Of a stretch of 64,000 nucleotides of DNA, positions 29,127-38,588 are shown piece after piece. Both the position numbers and the translations under genes were made by a program. Numbering within the stretch: the first letter of the stretch is position 1; each line of letters starts with the position of its first letter. The notes under the pieces are model-generated. The model searched no databases. It was not told where the DNA came from and was given only the letters and a program-made list of their open reading frames with translations. Origin of the DNA: Nocardioides flavus (ex Wang et al. 2016). GTDB taxonomy: Bacteria > Actinomycetota > Actinomycetes > Propionibacteriales > Nocardioidaceae. The stretch is taken from positions 124,001 to 188,000 of the forward strand of contig NZ_BNAD01000005.1 of the NCBI RefSeq assembly GCF_014653115.1. Direction: 5' to 3'.

Positions 29127-30557
29127 ATGGGACACATGGACGAGCAGGTGCGTACGGGGCTGCGGCGGGGGTTCGCCGGCGCGGTCGGCATCGGCCTCGC
29201 CGCCTCGCTCACTCTGGCCGCCGGGATGGCACCCGCAGGGGCGAGCGGCGGCGACGACGCCCGCGCGGCGGCGGACCAGCTCACGAAGTTCGGCTACCGC
29301 GGCGACGTCTACGGCGTGAAGCTGGTGACCGACAGCGTCGAGGCCCTCAACGTGAAGGACGCGCACGCCCAGCAGCTCTGCACCCGCGCCGCGGACCGGG
29401 TCGTGGAGCAGCAGAGCGCGGTGTCGGTCCCGGACAACCCCCTCATCCGCGTGTCGGCCAGCACCAGCCGCACCCGGACGTACGTCGACGGCGCCACCCA
29501 CGGCGTACGCGGCACGAGCACCATCGGCGACATCAGCATCGGCGGCACCGTGGGGCCCCTCACCACGCCCCGGTTGGTGATCAAGGGCCTGGAGACGACG
29601 GCGCACGCCTTCCACACCCCGCAGGGCTTCGGCCACGACGAGGGCTTCACCTTCGCGAGCATCTCCCTCGAGCTGCTCGACGACACGGTCGTGCAGCAGC
29701 TGCCGCCGGAGCTGCAGCAGCTCCTCGCCCCCCTCGACCAGGTCACCGACACCGTCTTCACCGGCACCCAGCAGACAGCACAGGAGGTGTTCCAGGTGCT
29801 GAGCGACGTGACGAAGCCGATCGTGATCCCGGGCCTGGGTTCCATCGCGCTGGGCTACGAGAACGGACGCGCCAACAGCCACAACGCCCAGTCGCAGGCC
29901 TCGGCCCTGCGGATCGAGGTCACCGCGGGTGAGCGGCGCCAGCTCGTCGAGCTCGGCACGGCCCGGGTCCGGATGGGCGGGCCCGCCCCGGTCGGCGTGT
30001 TCCGCTCCGGCGGCACCGCGATGGACTACCAGGTGCTCGACGGTGCGCTGAGGTTCGGCAACGTCCAGCACAAGGCCCTCCCGTGCCAGGGCACGCGCGG
30101 GCGCACCCAGACCTACCAGGTCCCGCACGCCAGCCAGCTGCTCCCGGTGCCGGTGGTCCTCGACGGCGTGACCTACCAGGTCAACGGCGACCAGCTCCGC
30201 CGCAAGAAGGTCGCCAAGGGCTGGTCCCGCTCCGCGATCAGGTCGGTCTCGATCCCGACGGCGCAGCTCGTGATCACCGACGTCAGCTCGCGCGTGGCGA
30301 TGCGGCAGAAGGCGGGCAAGCGGGTCGGCTCGAAGGTCTCGACCGCGGTCGGGTCGATCACCGTCGGCGGCCAGCCGGTGGAGGTCCCCGCGCCCGGTGG
30401 GGTGGTGGAGCTGCCCAACGGGGCCGGCGAGATCCAGCGCCAGCTCGTCGACACGGGCTTCCGCGGGTCGCAGGTGATCGGGCTGCGGATCAAGCTCTAC
30501 TCCGAGGCGGTCGTGATCGACCTGGCCCGGACGGCCGGGCGCATCTACCCCCGCTGA
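29127..30557 (+). CDS. large secreted protein, unknown function
   Basis: 476 residues with a Sec-type signal peptide: a basic head, hydrophobic core (about 15-38) and A-x-A-type cleavage near residue 40. The mature part is beta-rich with alternating Val/Ile/Thr strands and appears to be two related halves (about 50-260 and 270-470). This resembles actinobacterial 'choice-of-anchor P' surface proteins, but the match is weak and I give no function. It has two Cys, one in each half. GGGAGG lies just before ATG 29127; an in-frame ATG three codons later is possible. It is convergent with the LCP gene; an 8-bp hairpin overlaps both stops. Confidence 0.65.
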   Translation: MGHMDEQVRTGLRRGFAGAVGIGLAASLTLAAGMAPAGASGGDDARAAADQLTKFGYRGDVYGVKLVTDSVEALNVKDAHAQQLCTRAADRVVEQQSAVSVPDNPLIRVSASTSRTRTYVDGATHGVRGTSTIGDISIGGTVGPLTTPRLVIKGLETTAHAFHTPQGFGHDEGFTFASISLELLDDTVVQQLPPELQQLLAPLDQVTDTVFTGTQQTAQEVFQVLSDVTKPIVIPGLGSIALGYENGRANSHNAQSQASALRIEVTAGERRQLVELGTARVRMGGPAPVGVFRSGGTAMDYQVLDGALRFGNVQHKALPCQGTRGRTQTYQVPHASQLLPVPVVLDGVTYQVNGDQLRRKKVAKGWSRSAIRSVSIPTAQLVITDVSSRVAMRQKAGKRVGSKVSTAVGSITVGGQPVEVPAPGGVVELPNGAGEIQRQLVDTGFRGSQVIGLRIKLYSEAVVIDLARTAGRIYPR

Positions 30558-30589
30558 GGCCTGCGGCGCCAGCCCTCCGCTGCCTCAGC
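30553..30589. terminator. bidirectional hairpin containing both stop codons
   Basis: GCTGAGGC (30553-30560) pairs with GCCTCAGC (30582-30589); each arm contains the stop of one of the two convergent genes. Confidence 0.45.
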
Positions 30590-31541
30590 AGCCGCGGAGG
30601 GTGGCGTCCCGCCGGGCCTCGCGCCCCAGCCTGCGCGCCTGGGCGACGTCGGGGAACACCACGCTGGCCGCGCCCACGGAGCCGATCCGGCCGCGCACCA
30701 CGCACGTGGTGATGCGACGCGGGTCGACCTGCGCGACGGCCTGGGCGATCTCGAAGAGCTCGACGGGCGAGGCGTTGGTGTCGGTGTGCGCCATCACGGT
30801 CATCACGCCCCGCTCGATGAAGCCGGGCACGTCGGCCTGCGACCGGATGCGGGCGTGGATGCCGCGCAGGGTGCGCTGCTGGTTGGCCGAGCGGTCGAAG
30901 TCACCACCGGCGAGGTTGTAGCGGATCCGCGAGAACGCCATGGCGTCGTAGCCGCCGAGACGGATGCGTCCCTTGCGGAAGCCCTCCTTCTTGAGGTTGG
31001 GGTCCCAGAAGCGGCGCGGGTTGGTGACGGTGATGCCGCCGATGTCGTCGATCATGTCCTCGAAGAACGGAAATCGGGTCACCATCACGTAGTCGGGCTC
31101 GATGCCGACCAGGTTGCGCATCGCGCCGGCCATGCCGCGCGGTCCCGCGAAGTAGAGGGCGGAGTTGATCTTCTCCCGGCCGTGACCGGGGATGGCGACC
31201 CACGAGTCGCGTGGCACGCCGATGGCCGTGGCGGCCCCCGTGCGGGTGTTGATCCCGACCATCTGGAGCGCGTCACCGCGCGCCCGGGTCATGGCCTGGC
31301 CCGGCCGGGCGTCCGAGCCGACAGCCAGGATCCACACGACGTCGTCGCCACCGGTGGCCACGCCCTGCGCGTGCCGGATCTTCATCAGCGCGACGTCGGT
31401 GGGCTGCACCGCGGACTGCGGCACGACGAGGGCCGTCAGGCCGAGCACCGTGGCGAGCACGACGCTCCGGCTCCAGCGGCGCGCGCGGCGTACGTGGCGT
31501 ACGTGGCGTACGTGGCGTACGTGGCGGGCGAGGGTGTCCAT
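30585..31541 (-). CDS. LytR-CpsA-Psr (LCP) family protein
   Basis: 318 residues: a cytoplasmic head with four tandem H-V-R units (residues about 6-18), one membrane helix (about 24-45), and an extracellular LCP domain. LCP landmarks are present: R-D-S-W-V-A-I-P-G near 110, K-I-N-S-A, and F-S-R-I-R-Y-N-L-A-G-G-D-F-D-R with Q-Q-R-T-L near 215-235. LCP enzymes move glycopolymers from lipid carriers to peptidoglycan. The ATG shares its A with the stop of the upstream lipoprotein gene. The H-V-R tract comes from a four-fold 9-bp DNA repeat. Confidence 0.85.
   Translation of the reverse strand: MDTLARHVRHVRHVRHVRRARRWSRSVVLATVLGLTALVVPQSAVQPTDVALMKIRHAQGVATGGDDVVWILAVGSDARPGQAMTRARGDALQMVGINTRTGAATAIGVPRDSWVAIPGHGREKINSALYFAGPRGMAGAMRNLVGIEPDYVMVTRFPFFEDMIDDIGGITVTNPRRFWDPNLKKEGFRKGRIRLGGYDAMAFSRIRYNLAGGDFDRSANQQRTLRGIHARIRSQADVPGFIERGVMTVMAHTDTNASPVELFEIAQAVAQVDPRRITTCVVRGRIGSVGAASVVFPDVAQARRLGREARRDATLRGC
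31489..31524. repeat. four tandem copies of a 9-bp repeat (CGTACGTGG) in the LCP gene
   Basis: Four perfect consecutive 9-bp units. On the coding strand they encode repeated His-Val-Arg in the cytoplasmic head. Copy-number change would keep the frame. Confidence 0.95.
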
Positions 31542-32155
31542 CACCGCGATCCCTTCGCGAGGTCGTAGCCGAAGATGCGCCAGGCCCCGCGCTTGCGGGT
31601 GAGGAACAGGCGCCCGCGGACCGTCGTGGTGCCGGTCTTCGACCCCGTGGTGTCGAACCTCAGCAGGACGTGGGCCGTCACGGTGCGCGCCCGGCCGCGC
31701 GTGGCGAGGATGTCGACCATCACCGAGCGCTTGCGAGCCGCGACGGCGTCGATGCGGGAGCCGCCGGTCTGGTTGGTGAGCAGCGCCTTGTCGGCACGTG
31801 CCCTCCGCTCCGCCGCGTCGGTGAAGCCCGGGAAGGCGGACGGGAAGCTCCGGCGCGGGTAGGTGCCGCCGAGGTACGCCGCCTCCCACCAGCGGTCGAC
31901 GACCGCGCCGACCTGCCTGCGCACGGCCTTGCGGCGGGCGTCGGGGAGGCGGCCGAACACCCGGTGGATCGTCGTCCTCGTCGGCACCGGCTGCGAGGCC
32001 AGCCTCACCTGCGCGTCGCCGCGGCTGAGCCGCTCCGGGGCGGCGGAGGGTTGGGCGGTGGACTGGCACCCGGTCGAGACCGCCACGAGCAGGACGAGCA
32101 GGGGTGCGGCGAGCCGGCGGGCCCACGTGGTGCGGCCCGGTGAGGGGCAAGGCAT
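31541..32155 (-). CDS. putative lipoprotein, unknown function
   Basis: 204 residues. An N-terminal signal with hydrophobic core (about 14-27) ends at S-T-G-C-Q, a plausible lipobox with Cys30 as the lipid site. The mature domain (about 40-204) is a basic alpha/beta domain ending in W-R-I-F-G-Y-D-L, a pattern seen in small NTF2-like or SnoaL-like extracytoplasmic domains; this is a guess. GGAG lies 5 nt before the ATG. It is the first gene of a two-gene operon with the LCP gene, so a cell-envelope role is likely. Confidence 0.6.
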   Translation of the reverse strand: MPCPSPGRTTWARRLAAPLLVLLVAVSTGCQSTAQPSAAPERLSRGDAQVRLASQPVPTRTTIHRVFGRLPDARRKAVRRQVGAVVDRWWEAAYLGGTYPRRSFPSAFPGFTDAAERRARADKALLTNQTGGSRIDAVAARKRSVMVDILATRGRARTVTAHVLLRFDTTGSKTGTTTVRGRLFLTRKRGAWRIFGYDLAKGSR

Positions 32156-32338
32156 GACGACTCCAGGCGGTGCGAGGGCGGTGCGGGGGGTGACGCGGGG
32201 GGCACGGGCGTGCCCGTGTGGGGCACACCATGCCCCAAAGGACGAGCCCGCCCCTGCATTTGCACGCGTGTGCGACTAGCCTTGTCGGCGACTTGGTGAA
32301 TACCTCGCGCGATGAGATCTGGAAGAGGCGAAACAAGC

Positions 32339-35300
32339 GTGGCGCAGTCCCCGAACGGGCAGTCCGGCAACCAGTCCTCGGTTGCACCGTCATCTGATCT
32401 GGGAGCCAACGAGTGGCTCGTGGAGGAGATGAAGGAGCAGTACGACAAGGATCCTGCGAGCGTGGGGCCGGAGTGGGCGAAGTACTTCGGCAACGGGAGC
32501 GCCCCGGCCGAGGAGCGGGCGCCGGAGCCGGTGAAGGCCGCGGCCGCGCCCACCGCCCAGAAGACTGCCGAGAAGCCGGCTGACACCCCCGCCGCGAAGC
32601 CCGCCACGAAGCCCGCCGCGAAGCCGGCCGGATCGTCGGGCGCCACCTCGAAGCCGCGCCCCGCCGCCGCTGCGGACGAGCCCGCCAAGGGCACCAGCAA
32701 ACCGGTCGCCAAGGACCCCAAGCCCGCCGCGCCGAGCCCTGCGAGCGACGAGCCGACCTACACCGTGCTGCGCGGCGCACCCGCCCGTACGGCCGCCAAC
32801 ATGGACGCCTCGCTGTCGGTGCCCACCGCGACCTCGGTCCGCTCGGTGCCGGTCAAGCTGCTGTGGGACAACCGCACCGTCATCAACAACCACCTCGCCC
32901 GCGCCCGCGGCGGCAAGGTCTCCTTCACCCACCTGATCGGCTACGCGCTGGTCAAGGCGCTGCGCTCGATGCCGGAGATGAACGTCGGCTACGAGGTCGT
33001 CGACGGCAAGCCCAACCTGATCACGCCGGCCCACATCAACCTCGGCCTCGCGATCGACATGCAGAAGCCCGACGGCACCCGCCAGCTGCTCGTCCCGAGC
33101 ATCAAGGGCGCCGAGGCGATGGACTTCGCCGCCTTCTGGACCGCCTACGAGGACATGGTCCGCAAGGCGCGCGACGGCAAGCTCACCGTCGCCGACTTCC
33201 AGGGCACCACGATCTCGCTGACCAACCCCGGCGGCATCGGCACCGTGCACTCGGTGCCGCGCCTGATGTCCGGGCAGGGAGCCATCATCGGCGTCGGCGC
33301 GATGGAGTACCCCCCGGAGTGGCAGGGCGCCTCCGAGGAGGCCATCAACCGCAACGCGATCAGCAAGTCGATGACGCTCACCTCGACCTACGACCACCGC
33401 GTCATCCAGGGTGCGCAGTCGGGTGAGTTCCTCAAGCGCGTGCACAGCCTGCTGCTCGGCGAGAACGACTTCTACGACGAGATCTTCCGCTCGCTGCGCA
33501 TCCCGTACGAGCCGATCCGCTGGGCGCGCGACGTGGTGGCCAGCCACGACGACGACATCGTCAAGCAGGCCCGGATCCTCGAGCTGATCCACGCCTACCG
33601 GGTCCGCGGCCACCTGATGGCCGACACCGACCCGCTGGAGTACCGCCAGCGCAGCCACCCCGACCTCGAGGTGGAGTCGCACGGCCTCACCCTGTGGGAC
33701 CTCGACCGCGAGTTCGCGACCGGGTCGTTCGGGGGCGAGGGGCGCCGCTTCATGAAGCTGCGCAACATCCTCGGCATCCTGCGCGACTCCTACTGCCGCA
33801 CCACCGGCATCGAGTACATGCACATCATGGATCCCGAGCAGCGCAAGTGGATCCAGGAGCGCGTCGAGCAGCCGCACGTGAAGCCGCCCCGCGAGGAGCA
33901 GCTGCGGATCCTGCTCAAGCTCAACCAGGCCGAGGCGTTCGAGACCTTCCTGCAGACGAAGTTCGTCGGGCAGAAGCGGTTCAGCCTCGAGGGTGGCGAG
34001 ACGACGATCCCGCTGATCGACGAGATCTGCGAGGCCGCCGCCGAGACCGGCCTCGACGAGGTCACCATCGGCATGGCCCACCGCGGTCGCCTCAACGTGC
34101 TCGCCAACATCGTCGGCAAGAAGTACAGCCAGATCTTCCGCGAGTTCGAGGGCAACATCGACCCGCGCACCGTGCAGGGCTCGGGCGACGTGAAGTACCA
34201 CCTCGGCGCGGAGGGCGAGTTCATCGCCGGCTCCGGTGACCGGATCAAGGTGTCCGTCGCGGCGAACCCCTCGCACCTCGAGGCGGTCAACCCGGTCCTC
34301 GAGGGCATCGCCCGCGCCAAGCAGGACATCCTCGACCAGGGCGAGAAGTTCCCGGTGCTGCCGCTGCTGGTGCACGGCGACGCCGCGTTCGCCGGCCAGG
34401 GCGTGGTCGCCGAGACGCTCAACCTCTCCCAGCTGCGCGGCTACCGCACCGGCGGCACCGTGCACGTGGTGATCAACAACCAGGTCGGCTTCACCACCGC
34501 GCCCGGGTCGTCGCGCTCCTCGCTCTACGCCACCGACGTGGCGCGGATGGTCCAGGCGCCGATCTTCCACGTCAACGGCGACGACCCGGAGGCCTGCATC
34601 CGCGTGGCGCGGCTGGCGTTCGACTACCGCCAGGCGTTCAACAAGGACGTCGTCATCGACCTCGTGTGCTATCGCCGCCGCGGCCACAACGAGGGCGACG
34701 ACCCGTCCTACACCCAGCCGCTCATGTACGACCTGATCGAGCAGAAGCGCTCGGTGCGCAAGCTCTACACCGAGTCCCTCATCGGCCGTGGCGACATCAC
34801 GGTCGAGGAGGCCGAGCAGGTCCTCAAGGACTACCAGCAGCAGCTCGAGCGGGTCTTCACCGAGGTGCGCGAGGCCAGCTCGGAGGCGCCCACCGAGTGG
34901 ACGACCGTCCCCGACTACCCCGACAAGCCCGCCGGCGACTTCTCCACCGCCGTCAGCCTCGAGGTGCTCAAGCGCATCGCCGACAGCTACGTCACCCCGC
35001 CGGAGGACTTCACCGTCCACCCCAAGGTGATGCCGCAGCTCCAGCGCCGCTCCGCCGCGATCACCGACGGTCCCATCGACTGGGGCACCGGCGAGATCCT
35101 CGCCTTCGGCTCGCTGCTGATGGACGGGCGTCCCGTGCGCCTGGCCGGCCAGGACTCGCGGCGCGGCACGTTCGTCCAGCGGTTCGCCACGATCATCGAC
35201 CGCACCAACGCCGACGAGTGGACCCCGCTGACCAACCTCACCGAGGACCAGGCGAAGTTCCACGTCTACGACTCGCTGCTCTCCGAGTACGCCGCTCTCG

Positions 35301-36124
35301 GCTTCGAGTACGGCTACTCCGTCGCACGGCCGGAGGCGCTGGTGCTGTGGGAGGCGCAGTTCGGTGACTTCGTCAACGGCGCACAGACCGTCATCGACGA
35401 GTTCATCTCCGCCGGCGAGACCAAGTGGCGCCAGCAGTCCGGCGTCGTGCTGCTGCTCCCCCACGGCTACGAGGGCCAGGGTCCCGACCACTCGTCGGCG
35501 CGCATCGAGCGCTTCCTGACGATGTGCGCCGAGGACGCGATGGTCGTCGCGCAGCCGTCGACCCCCGCGTCGTACTTCCACCTGCTGCGCCGCCACTCGC
35601 TCGGCGAGGAGCACCGTCCGCTGATCGTCTTCACCCCGAAGTCGATGCTCAAGCGCAAGGAGGCCGCCTCGCAGCCGGCCGACTTCGTGGGCGACACGAC
35701 CTTCCGCGCGTTCATCGGCGACGACGCCGCGGACCGCGACAAGGTCGAGACGCTGCTGATGTGCTCGGGCCGCGTCACCTGGGACCTCATGGTCGAGCGG
35801 GGCAAGCGCGACAACGGCGACACCTTCGCCATCGGTCGCGTGGAGCGCCTCTACCCCAACCCCGTCGAGGAGATCCGCGCCGAGGTCGCCAAGTACCCCA
35901 ACCTCAAGGCGATCCGGTGGGTGCAGGACGAGCCGCGCAACATGGGCCCGTGGCCGCACTACCAGCTCAACGTGTGGCCGCAGCTCGACCTGGTCGTCGA
36001 GCCCGTCACCCGTACGGCCTCCGCCTCGCCGTCGGTCGGCACGATCAAGCGCCACGTCGAGGAGCAGAAGGCCCTGCTGGACGCGGCCTTCGAGTCGCCC
36101 CACGCCCGCGGCACCGACTACTGA
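32339..36124 (+). CDS. kgd: multifunctional 2-oxoglutarate enzyme (decarboxylase / dehydrogenase E1 with fused succinyltransferase domain)
   Basis: 1261 residues in the actinobacterial fused layout: a short N-terminal helix (L-V-E-E-M-K-E-Q-Y, about 20-30), an Ala/Pro/Lys-rich linker (about 50-135), an E2-type acyltransferase domain (about 145-385) with the catalytic [10 protein letters not shown], and a large thiamine diphosphate E1 domain (about 400-1261) with G-M-A-H-R-G-R-L-N and the N-N-Q-V-G-F-T-T cofactor motif. It links 2-oxoglutarate to succinyl-CoA or succinic semialdehyde. GTG 32339 gives the usual V-A-Q-S-P-N-G start; an in-frame ATG at 32312 is the alternative. It is followed by the DUF6104 gene. 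Confidence 0.95.
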   Translation: MAQSPNGQSGNQSSVAPSSDLGANEWLVEEMKEQYDKDPASVGPEWAKYFGNGSAPAEERAPEPVKAAAAPTAQKTAEKPADTPAAKPATKPAAKPAGSSGATSKPRPAAAADEPAKGTSKPVAKDPKPAAPSPASDEPTYTVLRGAPARTAANMDASLSVPTATSVRSVPVKLLWDNRTVINNHLARARGGKVSFTHLIGYALVKALRSMPEMNVGYEVVDGKPNLITPAHINLGLAIDMQKPDGTRQLLVPSIKGAEAMDFAAFWTAYEDMVRKARDGKLTVADFQGTTISLTNPGGIGTVHSVPRLMSGQGAIIGVGAMEYPPEWQGASEEAINRNAISKSMTLTSTYDHRVIQGAQSGEFLKRVHSLLLGENDFYDEIFRSLRIPYEPIRWARDVVASHDDDIVKQARILELIHAYRVRGHLMADTDPLEYRQRSHPDLEVESHGLTLWDLDREFATGSFGGEGRRFMKLRNILGILRDSYCRTTGIEYMHIMDPEQRKWIQERVEQPHVKPPREEQLRILLKLNQAEAFETFLQTKFVGQKRFSLEGGETTIPLIDEICEAAAETGLDEVTIGMAHRGRLNVLANIVGKKYSQIFREFEGNIDPRTVQGSGDVKYHLGAEGEFIAGSGDRIKVSVAANPSHLEAVNPVLEGIARAKQDILDQGEKFPVLPLLVHGDAAFAGQGVVAETLNLSQLRGYRTGGTVHVVINNQVGFTTAPGSSRSSLYATDVARMVQAPIFHVNGDDPEACIRVARLAFDYRQAFNKDVVIDLVCYRRRGHNEGDDPSYTQPLMYDLIEQKRSVRKLYTESLIGRGDITVEEAEQVLKDYQQQLERVFTEVREASSEAPTEWTTVPDYPDKPAGDFSTAVSLEVLKRIADSYVTPPEDFTVHPKVMPQLQRRSAAITDGPIDWGTGEILAFGSLLMDGRPVRLAGQDSRRGTFVQRFATIIDRTNADEWTPLTNLTEDQAKFHVYDSLLSEYAALGFEYGYSVARPEALVLWEAQFGDFVNGAQTVIDEFISAGETKWRQQSGVVLLLPHGYEGQGPDHSSARIERFLTMCAEDAMVVAQPSTPASYFHLLRRHSLGEEHRPLIVFTPKSMLKRKEAASQPADFVGDTTFRAFIGDDAADRDKVETLLMCSGRVTWDLMVERGKRDNGDTFAIGRVERLYPNPVEEIRAEVAKYPNLKAIRWVQDEPRNMGPWPHYQLNVWPQLDLVVEPVTRTASASPSVGTIKRHVEEQKALLDAAFESPHARGTDY

Positions 36125-36136
36125 GGCAGGACCGGG

Positions 36137-36313
36137 GTGTACTTCACCGACCGCGGGATCGAGGAGCTGGAGAGGCGCCGGGGTGACGAGGAGGTCACCC
36201 TGGCCTGGCTCGCCGAGCAGCTGCAGGCCTTCGTCGACGCCCACCCCGACTTCGAGGTGCCGATCGAGCGGCTGGCCACCTGGCTGGCCCGTCTCGACGA
36301 CCCGGAGGACTGA
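36137..36313 (+). CDS. DUF6104 family protein, 58 residues
   Basis: A short gene: GTG start then Y-F-T-D-R-G-I-E-E-L, ending A-R-L-D-D-P-E-D. The sequence is acidic and helical and matches the DUF6104 family that follows kgd in Streptomyces and relatives. Function is unknown; the conserved position suggests a link to 2-oxoglutarate metabolism. It begins 12 nt after the kgd stop and its TGA is directly followed by the GTG of the next gene, so all three may be co-transcribed. Confidence 0.8.
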   Translation: MYFTDRGIEELERRRGDEEVTLAWLAEQLQAFVDAHPDFEVPIERLATWLARLDDPED

Positions 36314-36838
36314 GTGCCGACCGGCCTCGCCGACGAGCTGGGCTATGCCCACTCCCCCGGCAACCCGCTGCACCGTTCGGTGCGGTGGGCTGCCGGCACC
36401 CGGGCCGGGGGGTGGGTGTTCTCCCGCACGCTGCGCCACCTCGACGACGCCGTCGGGCGGCTGTCCGGAGGCCGCCGGAGCGCGCCCGGCCTGCTCGCCG
36501 GCCTCGCCGTCCTCGACGTGACGACCACGGGCCGCCGGTCCGGCCGGCGGCGGACGAGCCACCTCATCGCGACCCCGTACGCCGGCGGGCTGGCGCTGCT
36601 CGGCACGAACTTCGGGCAGGCCGCGACCCCGGCCTGGGCGCTCAACCTCGAGGCCGACCCGCGGGCCACCGTGACCTATCGCGGCAGGTCGCGCGAGGTG
36701 CTCGCGCGTGCGGCCACGCAGGCAGAGGTCGCGGAGGTCTTCGCGCTGGCCGGCCGGTTCTACCCCGGCTACGCCCACTACCGTCGGCGCGTCGGAGACA
36801 CCCGGAGGATCCGGGTGTTCGTGCTGGAGCCTGCCTGA
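36314..36838 (+). CDS. deazaflavin (F420)-dependent nitroreductase-family protein
   Basis: 174 residues with the split-barrel signature of the Ddn/F420-dependent nitroreductase family: T-T-G-R-R-S-G-x-x-R (about 70-79) for cofactor phosphate binding, then L-L-G-T-N-F-G and W-x-L-N-L-E-A-D-P near 95-115. These enzymes use F420H2 to reduce diverse substrates. The GTG start directly abuts the previous stop. It ends in a hairpin shared with the convergent SDR gene. Confidence 0.8.
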   Translation: MPTGLADELGYAHSPGNPLHRSVRWAAGTRAGGWVFSRTLRHLDDAVGRLSGGRRSAPGLLAGLAVLDVTTTGRRSGRRRTSHLIATPYAGGLALLGTNFGQAATPAWALNLEADPRATVTYRGRSREVLARAATQAEVAEVFALAGRFYPGYAHYRRRVGDTRRIRVFVLEPA

Positions 36839-36858
36839 GCCCGTGCGAGCGGCTCAGG
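36834..36858. terminator. bidirectional hairpin containing both stop codons
   Basis: CCTGAGCC (36834-36841) pairs with GGCTCAGG (36851-36858); the nitroreductase TGA and the SDR stop lie in opposite arms. Confidence 0.5.
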
Positions 36859-37558
36859 TGCCCGGGCGGGGCACCACCGGGCGCACGGTCACGTCGGGGA
36901 TGGTGGCGTCGGCCGGCAGGTCGATCACGTGCAGCAGCGTGTCGACGACCGTGTCGGCGCTGATCCAGCGGGAGGCGTCGTACGTCCGGCCCTCCTGCTC
37001 GTGCACCTTCTCCTGCATCGGCGTGGCGGTGCGGCTGGGATAGACCGTGCTGACCCGTACGCCGTGCTCGAGCTCCTCGGCCCGCAGCGCGTCGGCGAGA
37101 GCGCGCAGGCCGAACTTCGACGCGGCGTAGGCCGACCACTCGGCGCTGGCGCTCAGGCCGGCCGAGGAGTTCACGAACACGATCGTGCCGCGGCTCGCCC
37201 GCACGTGCGGCAGCAGCTCGCGGGTGAGCACGGCCGGGGCCGTGAGGTTGACGACGACCTGCTCCTCCCACGCGGCCAGCCGCAAGCGCTCGACCGGCGC
37301 GAGGTCGACCACGCCGGCCACGTGCACGAGGGAGTCGACCGGGCCGTCGACCTGACGGCCGAGGCCGTTGAGCGTCCCCGGGTCGGCGAGGTCGGCGACG
37401 AGCAGCTGGGCCGCCGGGAAGCTGCCGGCCAGCTCGGCGGCGCGCGCCTCGCTGCGGGCGAGGAGGACGAGGTCGTCGCCGCGCTCGGCGAGCCGGCGCG
37501 CCAGCGCCGCGCCGATGCCTGACCCGGCGCCGGTGAGGACGTGGCGCCGGCCGGTCAT
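36854..37558 (-). CDS. short-chain dehydrogenase/reductase
   Basis: 234 residues: T-G-A-G-S-G-I-G (about 9-16) for NAD(P), V-N-S-S-A-G with the catalytic Ser near 134, and Y-A-A-S-K with the Tyr/Lys pair near 147-151. The basic residue after the first strand suggests NADPH preference, but this is not certain. Substrate unknown. It overlaps the upstream MDR gene by 4 nt and is co-transcribed with it. Confidence 0.88.
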   Translation of the reverse strand: MTGRRHVLTGAGSGIGAALARRLAERGDDLVLLARSEARAAELAGSFPAAQLLVADLADPGTLNGLGRQVDGPVDSLVHVAGVVDLAPVERLRLAAWEEQVVVNLTAPAVLTRELLPHVRASRGTIVFVNSSAGLSASAEWSAYAASKFGLRALADALRAEELEHGVRVSTVYPSRTATPMQEKVHEQEGRTYDASRWISADTVVDTLLHVIDLPADATIPDVTVRPVVPRPGT

Positions 37559-38523
37559 CGGGTGAAGACGATCTTGCCGAAGACGTCGCCCTCCGCCATC
37601 GCGGCGAAGCCCTCGCGCGCCTGGTCCATGGGGAGCGTGCGGTCCACGAGCGGGCGGGCGCCGGTGGCGTCGAGGAACCGCACGAGCCGGTCGAGCTCGG
37701 CACGCGTGCCCATGGTCGAGCCGATGACGGAGAGCTGGAGGAAGAAGATCCGGGTCAGCTGCGCGTCGTCGACGTCGGGACCGGAGGTGGTGCCGCTGAT
37801 GACGATGCGGCCACCGGGGCGCAGCGAGCGGACCGAGTGGGCCCAGGTCGCCTTGCCGACGGTCTCCATGACGGCGTCGACCTTGACCGGCAGGCGAGCG
37901 CCGGACTCGAAGACCTCGTGGGCACCGAGCTCGAGGGCCCGCTGCCGCTTGGACTCGTCACGGCTGGTGGCCAGGACGGTCAGGCCCGCCGCGCGCCCGA
38001 GCGTGATGAGCGCGGTGGCGACACCGCCGCCGGCGCCCTGCACCAGGACGGTCTCGCCCGGCTGGCAGGCGCCCTGCACGAAGAGCATCCGGTAGGCGGT
38101 GAGCCACGCCGTCGGCAGGCACGCGGCCTCCTCGAACGAGAGCGAGGCGGGCTTGGGCACGAGGTTGCGGCGCGGGACGACGACCTGGTCGGCGAAGGTC
38201 CCCTGGTGACGCTCGGAGAGCAGCGAGCGCCCGGGGTCGTCCGCCTCGTCACCGGTCCAGGCGGGGTCGCCGACGACTCCGTGCACGACGACCTCGTTGC
38301 CGTCCTCGTCGACACCGGCGGCGTCGCAACCGAGGATCATCGGCAGCGCCTCCTGGCGCAGGCCGACGCCGCGCAAGGACCACAGGTCGTGGTGGTTGAG
38401 GCTGGCGGCCTTGACCGTGACCGTGGCCCACCCGTCCGGCGCCTCCGGGGCGGGGCGCTCCCCCACCACCAGGCCGCTCAGCGGGTCGTCGAAGTTGAAG
38501 GACTCGGCATAGACGGCGAACAT
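37555..38523 (-). CDS. MDR-family quinone oxidoreductase-like protein
   Basis: 322 residues: an N-terminal GroES-like domain (A-S-L-N-H-H-D-L, near 40-47; L-G-C-D-A-A-G, about 64-70) and a Rossmann domain with V-Q-G-A-G-G-G-V-A-T near 160. The cysteine cluster of the structural-zinc lobe is absent, which fits the zinc-independent quinone-reductase branch. Substrate unknown. The ATG is leaderless (TAGGGT 6 nt upstream). Confidence 0.85.
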   Translation of the reverse strand: MFAVYAESFNFDDPLSGLVVGERPAPEAPDGWATVTVKAASLNHHDLWSLRGVGLRQEALPMILGCDAAGVDEDGNEVVVHGVVGDPAWTGDEADDPGRSLLSERHQGTFADQVVVPRRNLVPKPASLSFEEAACLPTAWLTAYRMLFVQGACQPGETVLVQGAGGGVATALITLGRAAGLTVLATSRDESKRQRALELGAHEVFESGARLPVKVDAVMETVGKATWAHSVRSLRPGGRIVISGTTSGPDVDDAQLTRIFFLQLSVIGSTMGTRAELDRLVRFLDATGARPLVDRTLPMDQAREGFAAMAEGDVFGKIVFTR

Positions 38524-38529
38524 GTCCCG

Positions 38530-38535
38530 ACCCTA
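38530..38535 (-). promoter_or_regulatory. -10 hexamer TAGGGT, leaderless promoter
   Basis: On the minus strand TAGGGT is followed by 6 nt and the ATG at 38523. Confidence 0.55.
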
Positions 38536-38588
38536 GCGAGTGGACCCACCGGTCCGCTGGCAGGTCCTGCCCGCGGACGCCCTCCGGC

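Noticed and set aside
32390..36778. A 1462-codon open frame on the strand opposite kgd
   Set aside because: It is a GC-rich shadow: Arg/Val/Leu/Gly/Asp-dominated composition without any domain, exactly antisense to the well-supported kgd. The same applies to long antisense frames over meaA, atpD, atpA and the ECF gene at 57159.
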